Source: Bacteroidota bacterium (GTDB taxonomy: Bacteria > Spirochaetota > Spirochaetia > JABMQR01). Taken from it: a stretch of DNA of 8,174 nucleotides. Where the stretch lies: the NCBI GenBank assembly GCA_013202335.1, contig JABMQR010000187.1, forward strand, positions 1 through 8,174, given 5' to 3'. How positions within the stretch are numbered: position 1 is the stretch's first letter; each line of letters opens with the position of its first letter. Made by a program: the position numbers and the translations under genes. Below the pieces are notes generated by a model. The model was not told the origin of the DNA. It did not search any database and was given only the letters and a program-made list of their open reading frames with translations. Below, in pieces: positions 1 through 5,286 of this stretch.

Positions 1-1
1 A

Positions 2-97
2 ATAGTCAAGATAAAAGATCTGAGGGACGACATCCCCAAAATGGTGGAAAGGGAGTTGAGAAAGAGACGGCTCAAGCATGGATTGCTAGTGGATTAA
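2..97 (+). CDS. 3' end of an unidentified gene (partial, doubtful)
   Basis: A frame open from the window edge encodes about 31 residues, ending KHGLLVD, and stops with TAA at 95-97. The peptide is rich in Lys, Arg and Glu and looks like the charged C-terminal helix of a soluble protein, but it is too short to assign to any family. Its stop overlaps the stop of the convergent dctQ (94-96), a tail-to-tail arrangement with no spacer and no visible terminator. A frame this short can stay open by chance, and another plus-strand frame is also open here. The main support is negative: nothing resembling the start of dctM, which would normally follow dctQ, is readable on the minus strand in these bases. 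Confidence 0.3.
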   Translation: MVKIKDLRDDIPKMVERELRKRRLKHGLLVD

Positions 98-627
98 TAG
101 TCCTTAGATCGTCTATGTACAAAAAACAAGAAATTCAGGTTATAAATACAGTAAAATACCATTAGCCCAAATGCAATTGGGATAGCAATGGACTCAACAG
201 CACGTGATATACCCGTAACCTGAGATCGGAAAAGCTTGATACTCTTCAACCAGGGAAGACTTTCCCAAAAGACATAAAAACAAAAGAGTCCAATTAGCAG
301 ATAGTCGATAGTTAAAATAATTTTTTTCGCTTTTATCGACAGTTTGTCAATGAACACTGCGATTTTGATATGCTCTCTCTGCCGAAGCATTAAAGCAGCT
401 CCAAGTGCAGAAGTATATGTGAATAACATGGTGAACACTTCAGCAGTTCCCATAATTGATGTGTTAAAAATATATCGTAAAATAACCTGGTTGAAGACCA
501 TAAGAAAAATCATCATAAAAAGTACAGTCAATATGATTTCAATTATTTTAGTTATTACCCTATCAACAACCCGAATTGATTTGTTCATAAAATACTTCCT
601 ACAGAATTCCAATTTGTCAATTTTCAT
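94..627 (-). CDS. dctQ: TRAP transporter small permease subunit (DctQ family)
   Basis: This is the small four-helix membrane subunit of a tripartite ATP-independent periplasmic (TRAP) transporter. The family pairs with the large DctM permease, and the complex takes solute from the DctP receptor using an ion gradient. With the start at 627 the protein has 177 residues, a normal length. Hydrophobic segments lie at about 28-50, 62-81, 104-122 and 145-168. Family-like motifs are QVILRYIFN (47-55) at the end of helix 1, a Glu at 63 and REHIKI (84-89). The frame can be extended to a TTG at 660, but the ATG at 627 is preceded five bases away by a strong AGAGAGGG ribosome binding site, so 627 is preferred. 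It lies downstream of dctP on the same strand after a structured 279-bp spacer with its own likely promoter. DctM is not visible. The substrate cannot be told from this subunit. Confidence 0.88.
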   Translation of the reverse strand: MKIDKLEFCRKYFMNKSIRVVDRVITKIIEIILTVLFMMIFLMVFNQVILRYIFNTSIMGTAEVFTMLFTYTSALGAALMLRQREHIKIAVFIDKLSIKAKKIILTIDYLLIGLFCFYVFWESLPWLKSIKLFRSQVTGISRAVESIAIPIAFGLMVFYCIYNLNFLFFVHRRSKDY

Positions 628-673
628 CAGTACCCTCTCTTTTCTGAATATATCAGACAAAGTGTATAGTAAT

Positions 674-732
674 TGCGGCCGAAAAATTCGGCCGCATTCT
701 ATTATTATACCCGAGGGTGCTGCTGATTTAAA
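674..732 (-). promoter_or_regulatory. Probable dctQ promoter with a 5'-end stem-loop
   Basis: Read on the minus strand, a perfect -10 TATAAT (709 down to 704) lies 17 bases after a -35-like TTTAAA (732 to 727, four of six consensus matches). Transcription would start near 697. The RNA would then open almost at once with a perfect 10-bp GC-rich hairpin (arms 687-696 and 674-683, 3-base loop), followed by about 45 bases to the dctQ ribosome binding site. No T run follows the hairpin on the minus strand, so it does not read as a simple dctP terminator. A stem at the 5' end can protect an mRNA from decay; that role is inferred here. The hairpin could instead be a processing or stability element in a dctP-dctQ read-through transcript. 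Confidence 0.5.
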
Positions 733-747
733 CGTTAATTACTTGAG

Positions 748-779
748 GATCTTTCAAAATTAGGCAATTTTGAAAGATC
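748..779. repeat. Perfect 14-bp inverted repeat, 4-base loop
   Basis: Arms at 748-761 and 766-779 are exact reverse complements (GATCTTTCAAAATT and its complement) around the loop AGGC. There is no T run on either side, so a factor-independent terminator is not supported. It sits between dctP and dctQ. It could be a transcript-stabilising hairpin that favours dctP mRNA over dctQ mRNA, which would suit the usual excess of binding protein over permease, or a protein-binding palindrome. Confidence 0.85.
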
Positions 780-789
780 GACATATTAG

Positions 790-849
790 TTAAAGTTTCC
801 GACTTTTTTATGTCTAAACACAGTAAGTATATTCTGTCGGAAACTTTAA
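790..849. repeat. Perfect 14-bp inverted repeat with 32-base centre
   Basis: Arms at 790-803 (TTAAAGTTTCCGAC) and 836-849 (its exact reverse complement) enclose 32 AT-rich bases. The 11-base core TCGGAAACTTT (837-847, and inverted at 792-802) occurs a third time at 2129-2139 in the dctP/regulator promoter region. A pair of inverted sites about 45 bp apart, matched by a site near the promoter, looks more like an operator set than a terminator. No T run follows on the minus strand, and no target-site duplication is evident to suggest a mobile element. Confidence 0.8.
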
Positions 850-854
850 AAGGC

Positions 855-907
855 TATTTTCAAGAAAATCGAATAAACTTACAGTTTATTTTAGATTTTT
901 GAAATCT
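855..907 (-). terminator. Cluster of weak AT-rich stem-loops after dctP
   Basis: Three small inverted repeats follow directly after and across the dctP stop: 893-898 with 902-907, 872-879 with 883-890 (8 bp, 3-base loop), and 856-861 with 864-869. Read on the minus strand, the 8-bp stem is followed within a few bases by TTTT, the pattern of a weak factor-independent terminator. The stems are almost pure AT, so efficiency should be low, which would allow partial read-through into dctQ. Confidence 0.35.
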
Positions 908-1950
908 CACTTTCTTACTTCAGCAATTACTTCCTGGGTTCTCTCTATATCTGCCCAAGTGAAGAATCCTTCATCAACAAACTGCTGCCACAACGGTGCG
1001 CATGCCGCTTCCCAAACTGCTGCTATTTCCGGGTAATTAGACATATTAACACCTTCAATCCCGGGTGAATTTATAATATTATTGATTGCTTGAAGTGATG
1101 CATCTTTTTCCATCTGGTCCCAGTACTGTAGAGCCTCAACAGAAACTTCGTTAAAAATTTCCTGAAGATCAGCCGGAAGGGTTTCAAACCATGCCATGTT
1201 GACCATAAGTGGGTCAGCACCTGCCATATAGTTCAGGGCAGTAAAATATTTCCCAACTTCATTAAGGTTTGCTGCTTCGATGTTTGTTGGTGAATTGTCA
1301 CCACCGTCTACTACATTCGATTTCATTGCCATGTAAACTTCAGAGAAAGCCATTTCCTGAGGGCTGGCGTTGAACAGTTTATAAAAGTTAATTATCGGAG
1401 CCTGTCCAGGGGCTCTCATCTTTATGCCTTTGAGGTCTTCAGGATACATAATAGGACGAACTTTGTTTATGATAGTCCTGAATCCTGTATACCCAACTGC
1501 CGGCATATAAACTCCCTGTACAGAACCATTTTTCAGCATGTCTTTTGCCATATCGCTTGCATTGAATGCAATCATTTCTTCATAGGACTGAAAAAGGAAA
1601 GGCAGGTTATAGAGCAGAAACTGTGGGTTCAGCTGATCATAGAAAGCTCCCCTGAATCCCTGAATTGCGCCGGTTACTGTCATTTCGAACATCTCTTTCT
1701 CTGTTCCCAAAACTCCACTATGAAATACTTCGACCTGGATTCGACCATTTGTTCTCTTTTCCAGTTCTTCCTCAAACCAAAGCATTGAGACTGTTCGACT
1801 GTGTCCTTCAGGCTGCTGGTTAGCATACTTGAATTCATACACCGTATCAGCATCAGCAGTTTCTTCTGCTGCTCCCGCAATTAATCCGGACATTCCAATC
1901 ATTGATACGATAATCAATAAAAGGCTAGTTCTTAGAATTTGTTTCTTCAT
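907..1950 (-). CDS. dctP: TRAP transporter solute-binding protein (DctP family)
   Basis: This is the periplasmic receptor of a TRAP transporter; it captures solute, typically a carboxylate-bearing one, and delivers it to the DctQ/DctM membrane pair. The 347-residue protein begins with a Sec signal peptide: KK at 2-3, a hydrophobic stretch to about 24 and a likely cut after AGA at 27. There is no lipobox Cys, so it should be soluble. Family landmarks are GIKMRAPG (175-182), with R179 in the place of the conserved Arg that binds the ligand carboxylate in characterised members, and VDGGDNSP (214-221) in the VDG-x-EN position. The ATG at 1950 is chosen because GGAGG ends five bases upstream; an in-frame ATG at 1962 overlaps that site. 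It is divergent from an AraC-type regulator and upstream of dctQ. The ligand is unknown. Confidence 0.95.
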   Translation of the reverse strand: MKKQILRTSLLLIIVSMIGMSGLIAGAAEETADADTVYEFKYANQQPEGHSRTVSMLWFEEELEKRTNGRIQVEVFHSGVLGTEKEMFEMTVTGAIQGFRGAFYDQLNPQFLLYNLPFLFQSYEEMIAFNASDMAKDMLKNGSVQGVYMPAVGYTGFRTIINKVRPIMYPEDLKGIKMRAPGQAPIINFYKLFNASPQEMAFSEVYMAMKSNVVDGGDNSPTNIEAANLNEVGKYFTALNYMAGADPLMVNMAWFETLPADLQEIFNEVSVEALQYWDQMEKDASLQAINNIINSPGIEGVNMSNYPEIAAVWEAACAPLWQQFVDEGFFTWADIERTQEVIAEVRK

Positions 1951-1992
1951 ACATTCCTCCATTTTTTTGTTTTGTAATCAAAACTGTAACTG

Positions 1993-1998
1993 ATTATA
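1993..1998 (-). promoter_or_regulatory. Probable dctP -10 box
   Basis: On the minus strand this reads TATAAT, a perfect -10, about 43 bases before the dctP ATG. The start of transcription would be near 1986, giving a leader of about 36 bases that carries the GGAGG site. The sequence 17 bases upstream (AAGCGG) does not resemble TTGACA. A strong -10 with a poor -35 is typical of an activator-dependent promoter and fits control by the adjacent AraC-type protein. That link is inferred. Confidence 0.5.
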
Positions 1999-2128
1999 AA
2001 CCCGTAATTCCTATCCCGCTTCTCTTAAACTGACTTTTTTTTCCTCTATTCTGATAATTAGATGATTTTTTTTGTAAGAGTTGGTTATATTTCTTACCGC
2101 ACGAATTTCATTTGCTTTGGGAATCAGT

Positions 2129-2139
2129 TCGGAAACTTT
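2129..2139 (+). promoter_or_regulatory. Candidate operator word, third copy
   Basis: TCGGAAACTTT here matches all 11 bases of 837-847 and, inverted, 792-802. The copy lies in the divergent promoter region about 140 bp upstream of the predicted dctP start of transcription and about 108 bp upstream of that of the regulator. CTTTGG within and just after it is repeated 21 bp away at 2115-2120. A role as a binding site for the divergent AraC-type protein is plausible but unproven; a given 11-base word is not expected by chance near a given place in 8 kb. Confidence 0.35.
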
Positions 2140-2231
2140 GGATTATATGCTGACAAACCTACTGGAGTAAAACCATTCTTATGGATAAGTTGTTTAATAG
2201 TAAATAATTCTTTTTTTTACCAATAGAAATG

Positions 2232-2260
2232 TGGTATAATATTATCATTCCAGTGGGAGT
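2232..2260 (+). promoter_or_regulatory. Extended -10 promoter and ribosome site of the AraC-type gene
   Basis: TGG followed by TATAAT (2232-2240) is a perfect extended -10 (TGn-TATAAT), which needs little help from a -35; only a T8 tract lies upstream at 2211-2218. Transcription would start near 2247. GGGAG (2255-2259) then lies five bases before the ATG at 2265. This decides the gene start: an ATG at 2229 in the same frame would lie upstream of the start of transcription and in front of the -10 box. Confidence 0.7.
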
Positions 2261-2264
2261 TAAC

Positions 2265-3185
2265 ATGAAATTGCTTTGGGAAAATGAAGTAAAAAGCTCT
2301 TCTTCTAAATACTATATACTTAAAAGACAAACTCCAACTCTGCGTCCTTTTCTTCCAGATCACAGTCATGATTATGCAGAACTTTTTTACGTTGAGCGCG
2401 GTAGTTGTATCCATCATACAAACAATAAGGATAAGCGTGTCGTAAAGGGAGACCTTCTTTTTATTCAGCCGGACACCACCATACACTGTATAAAAAAATA
2501 TGATAACAATCTTTCGCTGCTTCAGATTCTTTTCCAGCGCGGTTCTTTTTCGTTTATTAAGGAACGTTATCAATCCCAGGAATGGCAGACTCTCTGGGAT
2601 TCAGCCGGAAATGCAATTTTCCATTTTAATCCCATGCAGCAGTTGTGGTTTGAGAATAATTTTAACAGGCTGTTGATATCTGAACACTCCCTGCTTGAGA
2701 TTGAACGTTTTCTCTTAAACTTACTCGGACTAATCAGGGACACTACGAAAGATATAATTATACATACCAATGATAATTGGCTTGATAAGGCTCTCAGGGA
2801 AATTCAGGAACCCCACAACTTTAGAAATGGTGTTCAGGGCTTCGCGACTCTCTGCAACAGATCTCCTGAGCATGTAGAGAGAGAGGTGAAAAAACGAACG
2901 AACCAGACAATTACTGATATTGTGACACAAGCCCGTATGTCATGGGCATCCTATATGCTTATTTTTACCGACACGGACATCCTTGATATTTCTGACGGCT
3001 GCGGTTTTAAAAGCCTAAGCTATTTTTATAAATTGTTTAAGATTTATTTCAATGATTCCCCATACCGTTACAGGAAAACGCTAAAAGATTTCACTTCAAT
3101 GAGTGAGAAAAAACCTCTTAGCGTATTTTTCGATGAAAATCCTGAATTATCAGCAATAAAATATAGGCATAAATGGGGGAAGTGA
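2265..3185 (+). CDS. AraC-family transcriptional regulator with N-terminal cupin
   Basis: The 306-residue protein has the two-part layout of AraC-type regulators. The N-terminal half is a cupin sensor domain (about 30-90) with DHSHDYAELFYV (32-43), a Gly-rich turn and GDLLFIQPDTTIH (62-74); H33, H35 and H74 are possible ligand or metal contacts. The C-terminal half carries two helix-turn-helix motifs, about 190-212 (GFATLCNRSPEHVEREVKK) and 236-272, the latter with the signature GCGFKSLSYFYKLFKIYFNDSPYRYR. This resembles the carbohydrate-responsive cupin/AraC group that includes ChbR; the effector here is unknown. It is transcribed away from dctP from its own extended -10 promoter and is the likely regulator of that TRAP locus, by position only. 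A tail of about 35 residues follows the DNA-binding domain and is unassigned. Confidence 0.95.
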   Translation: MKLLWENEVKSSSSKYYILKRQTPTLRPFLPDHSHDYAELFYVERGSCIHHTNNKDKRVVKGDLLFIQPDTTIHCIKKYDNNLSLLQILFQRGSFSFIKERYQSQEWQTLWDSAGNAIFHFNPMQQLWFENNFNRLLISEHSLLEIERFLLNLLGLIRDTTKDIIIHTNDNWLDKALREIQEPHNFRNGVQGFATLCNRSPEHVEREVKKRTNQTITDIVTQARMSWASYMLIFTDTDILDISDGCGFKSLSYFYKLFKIYFNDSPYRYRKTLKDFTSMSEKKPLSVFFDENPELSAIKYRHKWGK

Positions 3186-3232
3186 GGTTTGAAGATCCCG
3201 GATTAATTTTCGATTTTGACAATAAACAATGA

Positions 3233-3261
3233 TTGAATCGAACTCTATCCCGTAGTATTAT
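3233..3261 (+). promoter_or_regulatory. Possible promoter upstream of the CNNM gene
   Basis: TTGAAT (3233-3238) and TATTAT (3256-3261) are spaced by exactly 17 bases and match the consensus at four and five positions. Transcription would begin about 3268, leaving about 150 untranslated bases before the CNNM gene, or starting almost at the ATG of the doubtful small frame at 3270. A loose 7-bp inverted repeat (3209-3215 with 3236-3242) overlaps the -35; it lacks a T run and does not make a convincing terminator for the regulator gene upstream. Confidence 0.4.
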
Positions 3262-3269
3262 AGATTATT

Positions 3270-3422
3270 ATGAAACAAACATCTTTATCATCAGCTTCCG
3301 ATGACCCTGACCCTCTTATAGCAAGTTCAACAGTATTCGAACATCTCCCATCAAACAGCAGAATGATTTCAGCAGAAACAATATGTTTTATGCGTTCCAT
3401 GCGTAGCGAGCTGCCGATATGA
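3270..3422 (+). CDS. Doubtful 50-residue leader frame overlapping the CNNM gene
   Basis: An ATG frame of 50 codons ends in TGA at 3420-3422, sharing ATGA with the start of the next gene, the layout of translational coupling. The CNNM gene has only a weak purine stretch (AGCGAG) rather far from its ATG, so coupling would be useful to it. A possible promoter ends eight bases before this ATG, so the message could be leaderless. Against it, no ribosome site is visible, the peptide is Ser-rich with no recognisable domain, and the opposite strand (3245-3400) is also open for about 51 codons. It may be only an untranslated leader. No function is assigned. Confidence 0.22.
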   Translation: MKQTSLSSASDDPDPLIASSTVFEHLPSNSRMISAETICFMRSMRSELPI

Positions 3423-4678
3423 CAATACGTATAGTTTATATTCTTCTACTCCTCGTACTCTCTGCAATTTTCTCAGGAACAGAAACGGCTTTTATATCCC
3501 TGACTTTTATTCAGGAAAAAGACCTTCAATCCGGGAAAGGACGAACAGGAAAACTTGCTGCCTCATTAGCAAAAAAATCAGATATCCTGCTTTCAACTAT
3601 CCTTATTGGTAATAATCTGGTTAATATTGCTGCATCTGCCATAACGACTGCTACGGTAATCCAGTTTTACGGGAATTATGCGATAGGGATTGCAACAGGA
3701 ATTCTGACGCTTGCAGTTCTGATATTTGCTGAGATAACTCCTAAGCAGATTGCAATAATTCATAATGAAATAATTTGCCGTATCATGGCATACCCCATAC
3801 GGGGGCTTATGTGGATTATGTATCCGCTTATTTATCTTGTAAATGGTATAAGTTCTCTCATTACCCGTATTTTTGCAGGTAAACAAAAAACGCAGATATC
3901 TCAGGAAGGGATAATGCATGCGGTAACTATTGCCCAAAATCAGGGTGTAGTTGAGGATTATGAGACTACTTTTGTACAGAATGTCTTCCGGTTTGATGAC
4001 ATTGATGTTCATACAATAATGACTCACCGGACTGATGTTTTCAGTATCAGCGGAACCCTTACTCTGGATACTGTTATGCCAAAAGTTATTGAAAGCGGTT
4101 TTGCCAGGATTCCGGTGTATGGTGATTCCCCGGAACATATAATTGGGATACTGTTAACCAGAGATCTCCTGCGGCACATCCTTAAAAAAGAGGGTTCCTA
4201 TAAGGTATCTGATATCATCAAAACCCCAATCTTCGTCCCGGAAACCCGGAAGGCTCACGAGATGTTTGCCGCCTTTAAAGCAAACAAGCTGCACATGGCA
4301 ATTGTTCTGGATGAATATGGCGGTTTATCAGGCATTGTCACCATGGAAGATGTTATTGAAGAGCTCTTTGGAGAATTGTATGACGAACATGAAAGTGGGG
4401 CTGAAGAGAGAATCCTGGATATGGAAAACGGTTCATTTAGAATAATGGGAGAGACCTCCATACAGCAGCTTGAAGATGTTTTTGATCTGGACATTAATCA
4501 CAGCAAGCATATAGGTACTGTTGCCGGTTTAATTATTGAGGAGCTCGGTACTATCCCCGGAGTAAAACAGACCGTTACTACAGATATTGGTATGTTTACC
4601 ATACAGTCAATGCGGGGAAACAGAATTGAATCAGTTATCTTTGCCCCTTCTTTTGATTCTTCTGAAAATGACAATTAA
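3419..4678 (+). CDS. CNNM/CorC-type membrane protein with paired CBS domains (hemolysin-like family)
   Basis: This is an inner-membrane protein of the CNNM/DUF21-CBS family, members of which are linked to magnesium or cobalt export; many are annotated hemolysin, TlyC or HlyC/CorC from old assignments. The 419 residues fall into three parts. The membrane domain has helices near 3-29, 56-84, 88-106 and 125-150, with family motifs SGTETAF (19-25), GNNLVN (64-69) and EITPK (105-109). A CBS pair follows at about 198-256 (VHTIMTHRTDVFSI, then FARIPVYGD) and 264-320 (MAIVLDEYGGLSGIVTMEDVIEELFGEL), which in relatives binds ATP-Mg. The C-terminal CorC/HlyC domain is about 335-408 (FRIMGETSIQQLED onward). 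Length and order are normal and nothing is missing. The start at 3419 gives the expected N-terminus at the first helix, though its ribosome site is weak. The transported ion cannot be read from sequence. Confidence 0.95.
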   Translation: MTIRIVYILLLLVLSAIFSGTETAFISLTFIQEKDLQSGKGRTGKLAASLAKKSDILLSTILIGNNLVNIAASAITTATVIQFYGNYAIGIATGILTLAVLIFAEITPKQIAIIHNEIICRIMAYPIRGLMWIMYPLIYLVNGISSLITRIFAGKQKTQISQEGIMHAVTIAQNQGVVEDYETTFVQNVFRFDDIDVHTIMTHRTDVFSISGTLTLDTVMPKVIESGFARIPVYGDSPEHIIGILLTRDLLRHILKKEGSYKVSDIIKTPIFVPETRKAHEMFAAFKANKLHMAIVLDEYGGLSGIVTMEDVIEELFGELYDEHESGAEERILDMENGSFRIMGETSIQQLEDVFDLDINHSKHIGTVAGLIIEELGTIPGVKQTVTTDIGMFTIQSMRGNRIESVIFAPSFDSSENDN

Positions 4679-4789
4679 TATTCAGGTCTCTCACTGCAAA
4701 TATTTTTCAGAATTCATTGATTATTAAAACTTCCTTCAGTACTTTAGATTTACTACTAATTTGTCAGACCTATTGAATAGTGGAGTGTT

Positions 4790-5227
4790 ATGAAAGAGAG
4801 TGAAGTTAAGGATGATCAGATTTTAATCAAATCCAACAAAGAAAAGAGAGTCTCTGGTAAATTTCTTAGAGGACTATTAATAATTTCAGGAACATTGTCG
4901 GTAGTAATCGGTCTTATTGGAGTGTTTTTGCCCGTTCTACCCACAACTCCCTTTCTCCTGCTTGCTGCAGTTTGCTATGCTAAAAGTTCTAGCAGTTTTT
5001 ATAATTGGCTCTTAAATAATCAGTTGTTTGGAAAATACATTAAAGATTACCGGGAAAAAAGTGGAATCCCTTTAAAGGTGAAAGTTTTTGCTCTCTCTTT
5101 TTTGTGGATTACCATACTTTTGTCAGCATTTGTTATAGTTCAAAATGTATATATAAGTATTCTTTTAATTCTCATAGCTATAGGCGTTACCATACACTTA
5201 CTCGCTATTCACACTTTAAAAGACTAA
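4790..5227 (+). CDS. YbaN/DUF454 family inner-membrane protein
   Basis: This 145-residue protein belongs to the DUF454 (YbaN) family of small inner-membrane proteins, whose biochemical role is not settled. The hallmark [14 protein letters not shown] (47-60), followed by CYAKSS (62-67), is present, then the conserved WLL-x5[21 protein letters not shown] stretch (about 73-97). Hydrophobic segments lie at about 26-47, 50-63, 98-117 and 119-140. The first 20 or so residues are charged and probably cytosolic. The ATG at 4790 is supported by GGAG at 4782-4785. It lies 111 bp after the CNNM gene, with no clear terminator or strong promoter in that gap, and 58 bp before leuS, so weak co-transcription with either is possible. 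The neighbours do not define a function. Confidence 0.93.
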   Translation: MKESEVKDDQILIKSNKEKRVSGKFLRGLLIISGTLSVVIGLIGVFLPVLPTTPFLLLAAVCYAKSSSSFYNWLLNNQLFGKYIKDYREKSGIPLKVKVFALSFLWITILLSAFVIVQNVYISILLILIAIGVTIHLLAIHTLKD

Positions 5228-5249
5228 AAGCAATTATCATGTTGTTCCG

Positions 5250-5286
5250 TTGACAAATTCTCCCCCTCACCTGTATTATGCCTGCA
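5250..5286 (+). promoter_or_regulatory. leuS promoter with predicted leaderless start
   Basis: A perfect -35 TTGACA (5250-5255), an 18-base spacer and a -10 TATTAT (5274-5279, five of six matches) place the expected start of transcription about seven bases later, at A5286, the first base of the leuS ATG. No Shine-Dalgarno-like sequence precedes that ATG: the bases before it are CTGTATTATGCCTGC. Both points suggest a leaderless mRNA. The same layout argues against the longer TTG-initiated frame from 5250, whose first codons would be the -35 box itself. There is also no room for a T-box or attenuator leader, as seen before leuS in Firmicutes. Confidence 0.65.

Larger units (their letters stand above)
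1951..2264. promoter_or_regulatory. Divergent regulatory region between dctP and the AraC-type gene
   Basis: This 314-bp spacer has no credible gene. It holds the dctP promoter on one side and the regulator promoter on the other, described separately. Runs of eight T lie at 2035-2042, 2066-2073 and 2211-2218. The first two are 31 bp apart, close to three helical turns, so the DNA between them may be curved. The word TCGGAAACTTT (2129-2139) also occurs as an inverted pair in the dctP-dctQ spacer. CTTTGG occurs at 2115-2120 and 2136-2141, exactly 21 bp apart, the two-turn spacing seen for the AraC half-sites at araI. These are candidate sites for the divergent regulator, by inference. Confidence 0.55.

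Noticed and set aside
344..763. A 139-codon plus-strand open frame
   Set aside because: It lies opposite dctQ, whose membrane helices and ribosome site are clear, and runs on into the inverted-repeat spacer. It has no recognisable domain.
790..849. Possible miniature transposable element with 14-bp terminal inverted repeats
   Set aside because: It is only 60 bp, has no visible target-site duplication, and its arm word recurs singly in the regulator region, which fits binding sites better.
2229..2264. N-terminal extension of the AraC-type protein from the ATG at 2229
   Set aside because: A perfect extended -10 lies inside the extension, and a good ribosome site serves the ATG at 2265.
3209..3242. 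Inverted repeat after the AraC-type gene as its terminator
   Set aside because: The arms are only 7 bp with a 20-base centre and no T run follows.
3593..4138. A 181-codon minus-strand open frame inside the CNNM gene
   Set aside because: It is a shadow of a gene with full CNNM, CBS and CorC/HlyC domains on the plus strand.
5250..5285. TTG-started extension of LeuS
   Set aside because: The TTG is part of a perfect TTGACA -35 box, and the standard LeuS N-terminus begins at the ATG at 5286.
5228..5285. T-box or attenuator control of leuS
   Set aside because: The gap is 58 bp, has no stem-loop or T-box sequence, and the promoter leaves no leader RNA to hold one.
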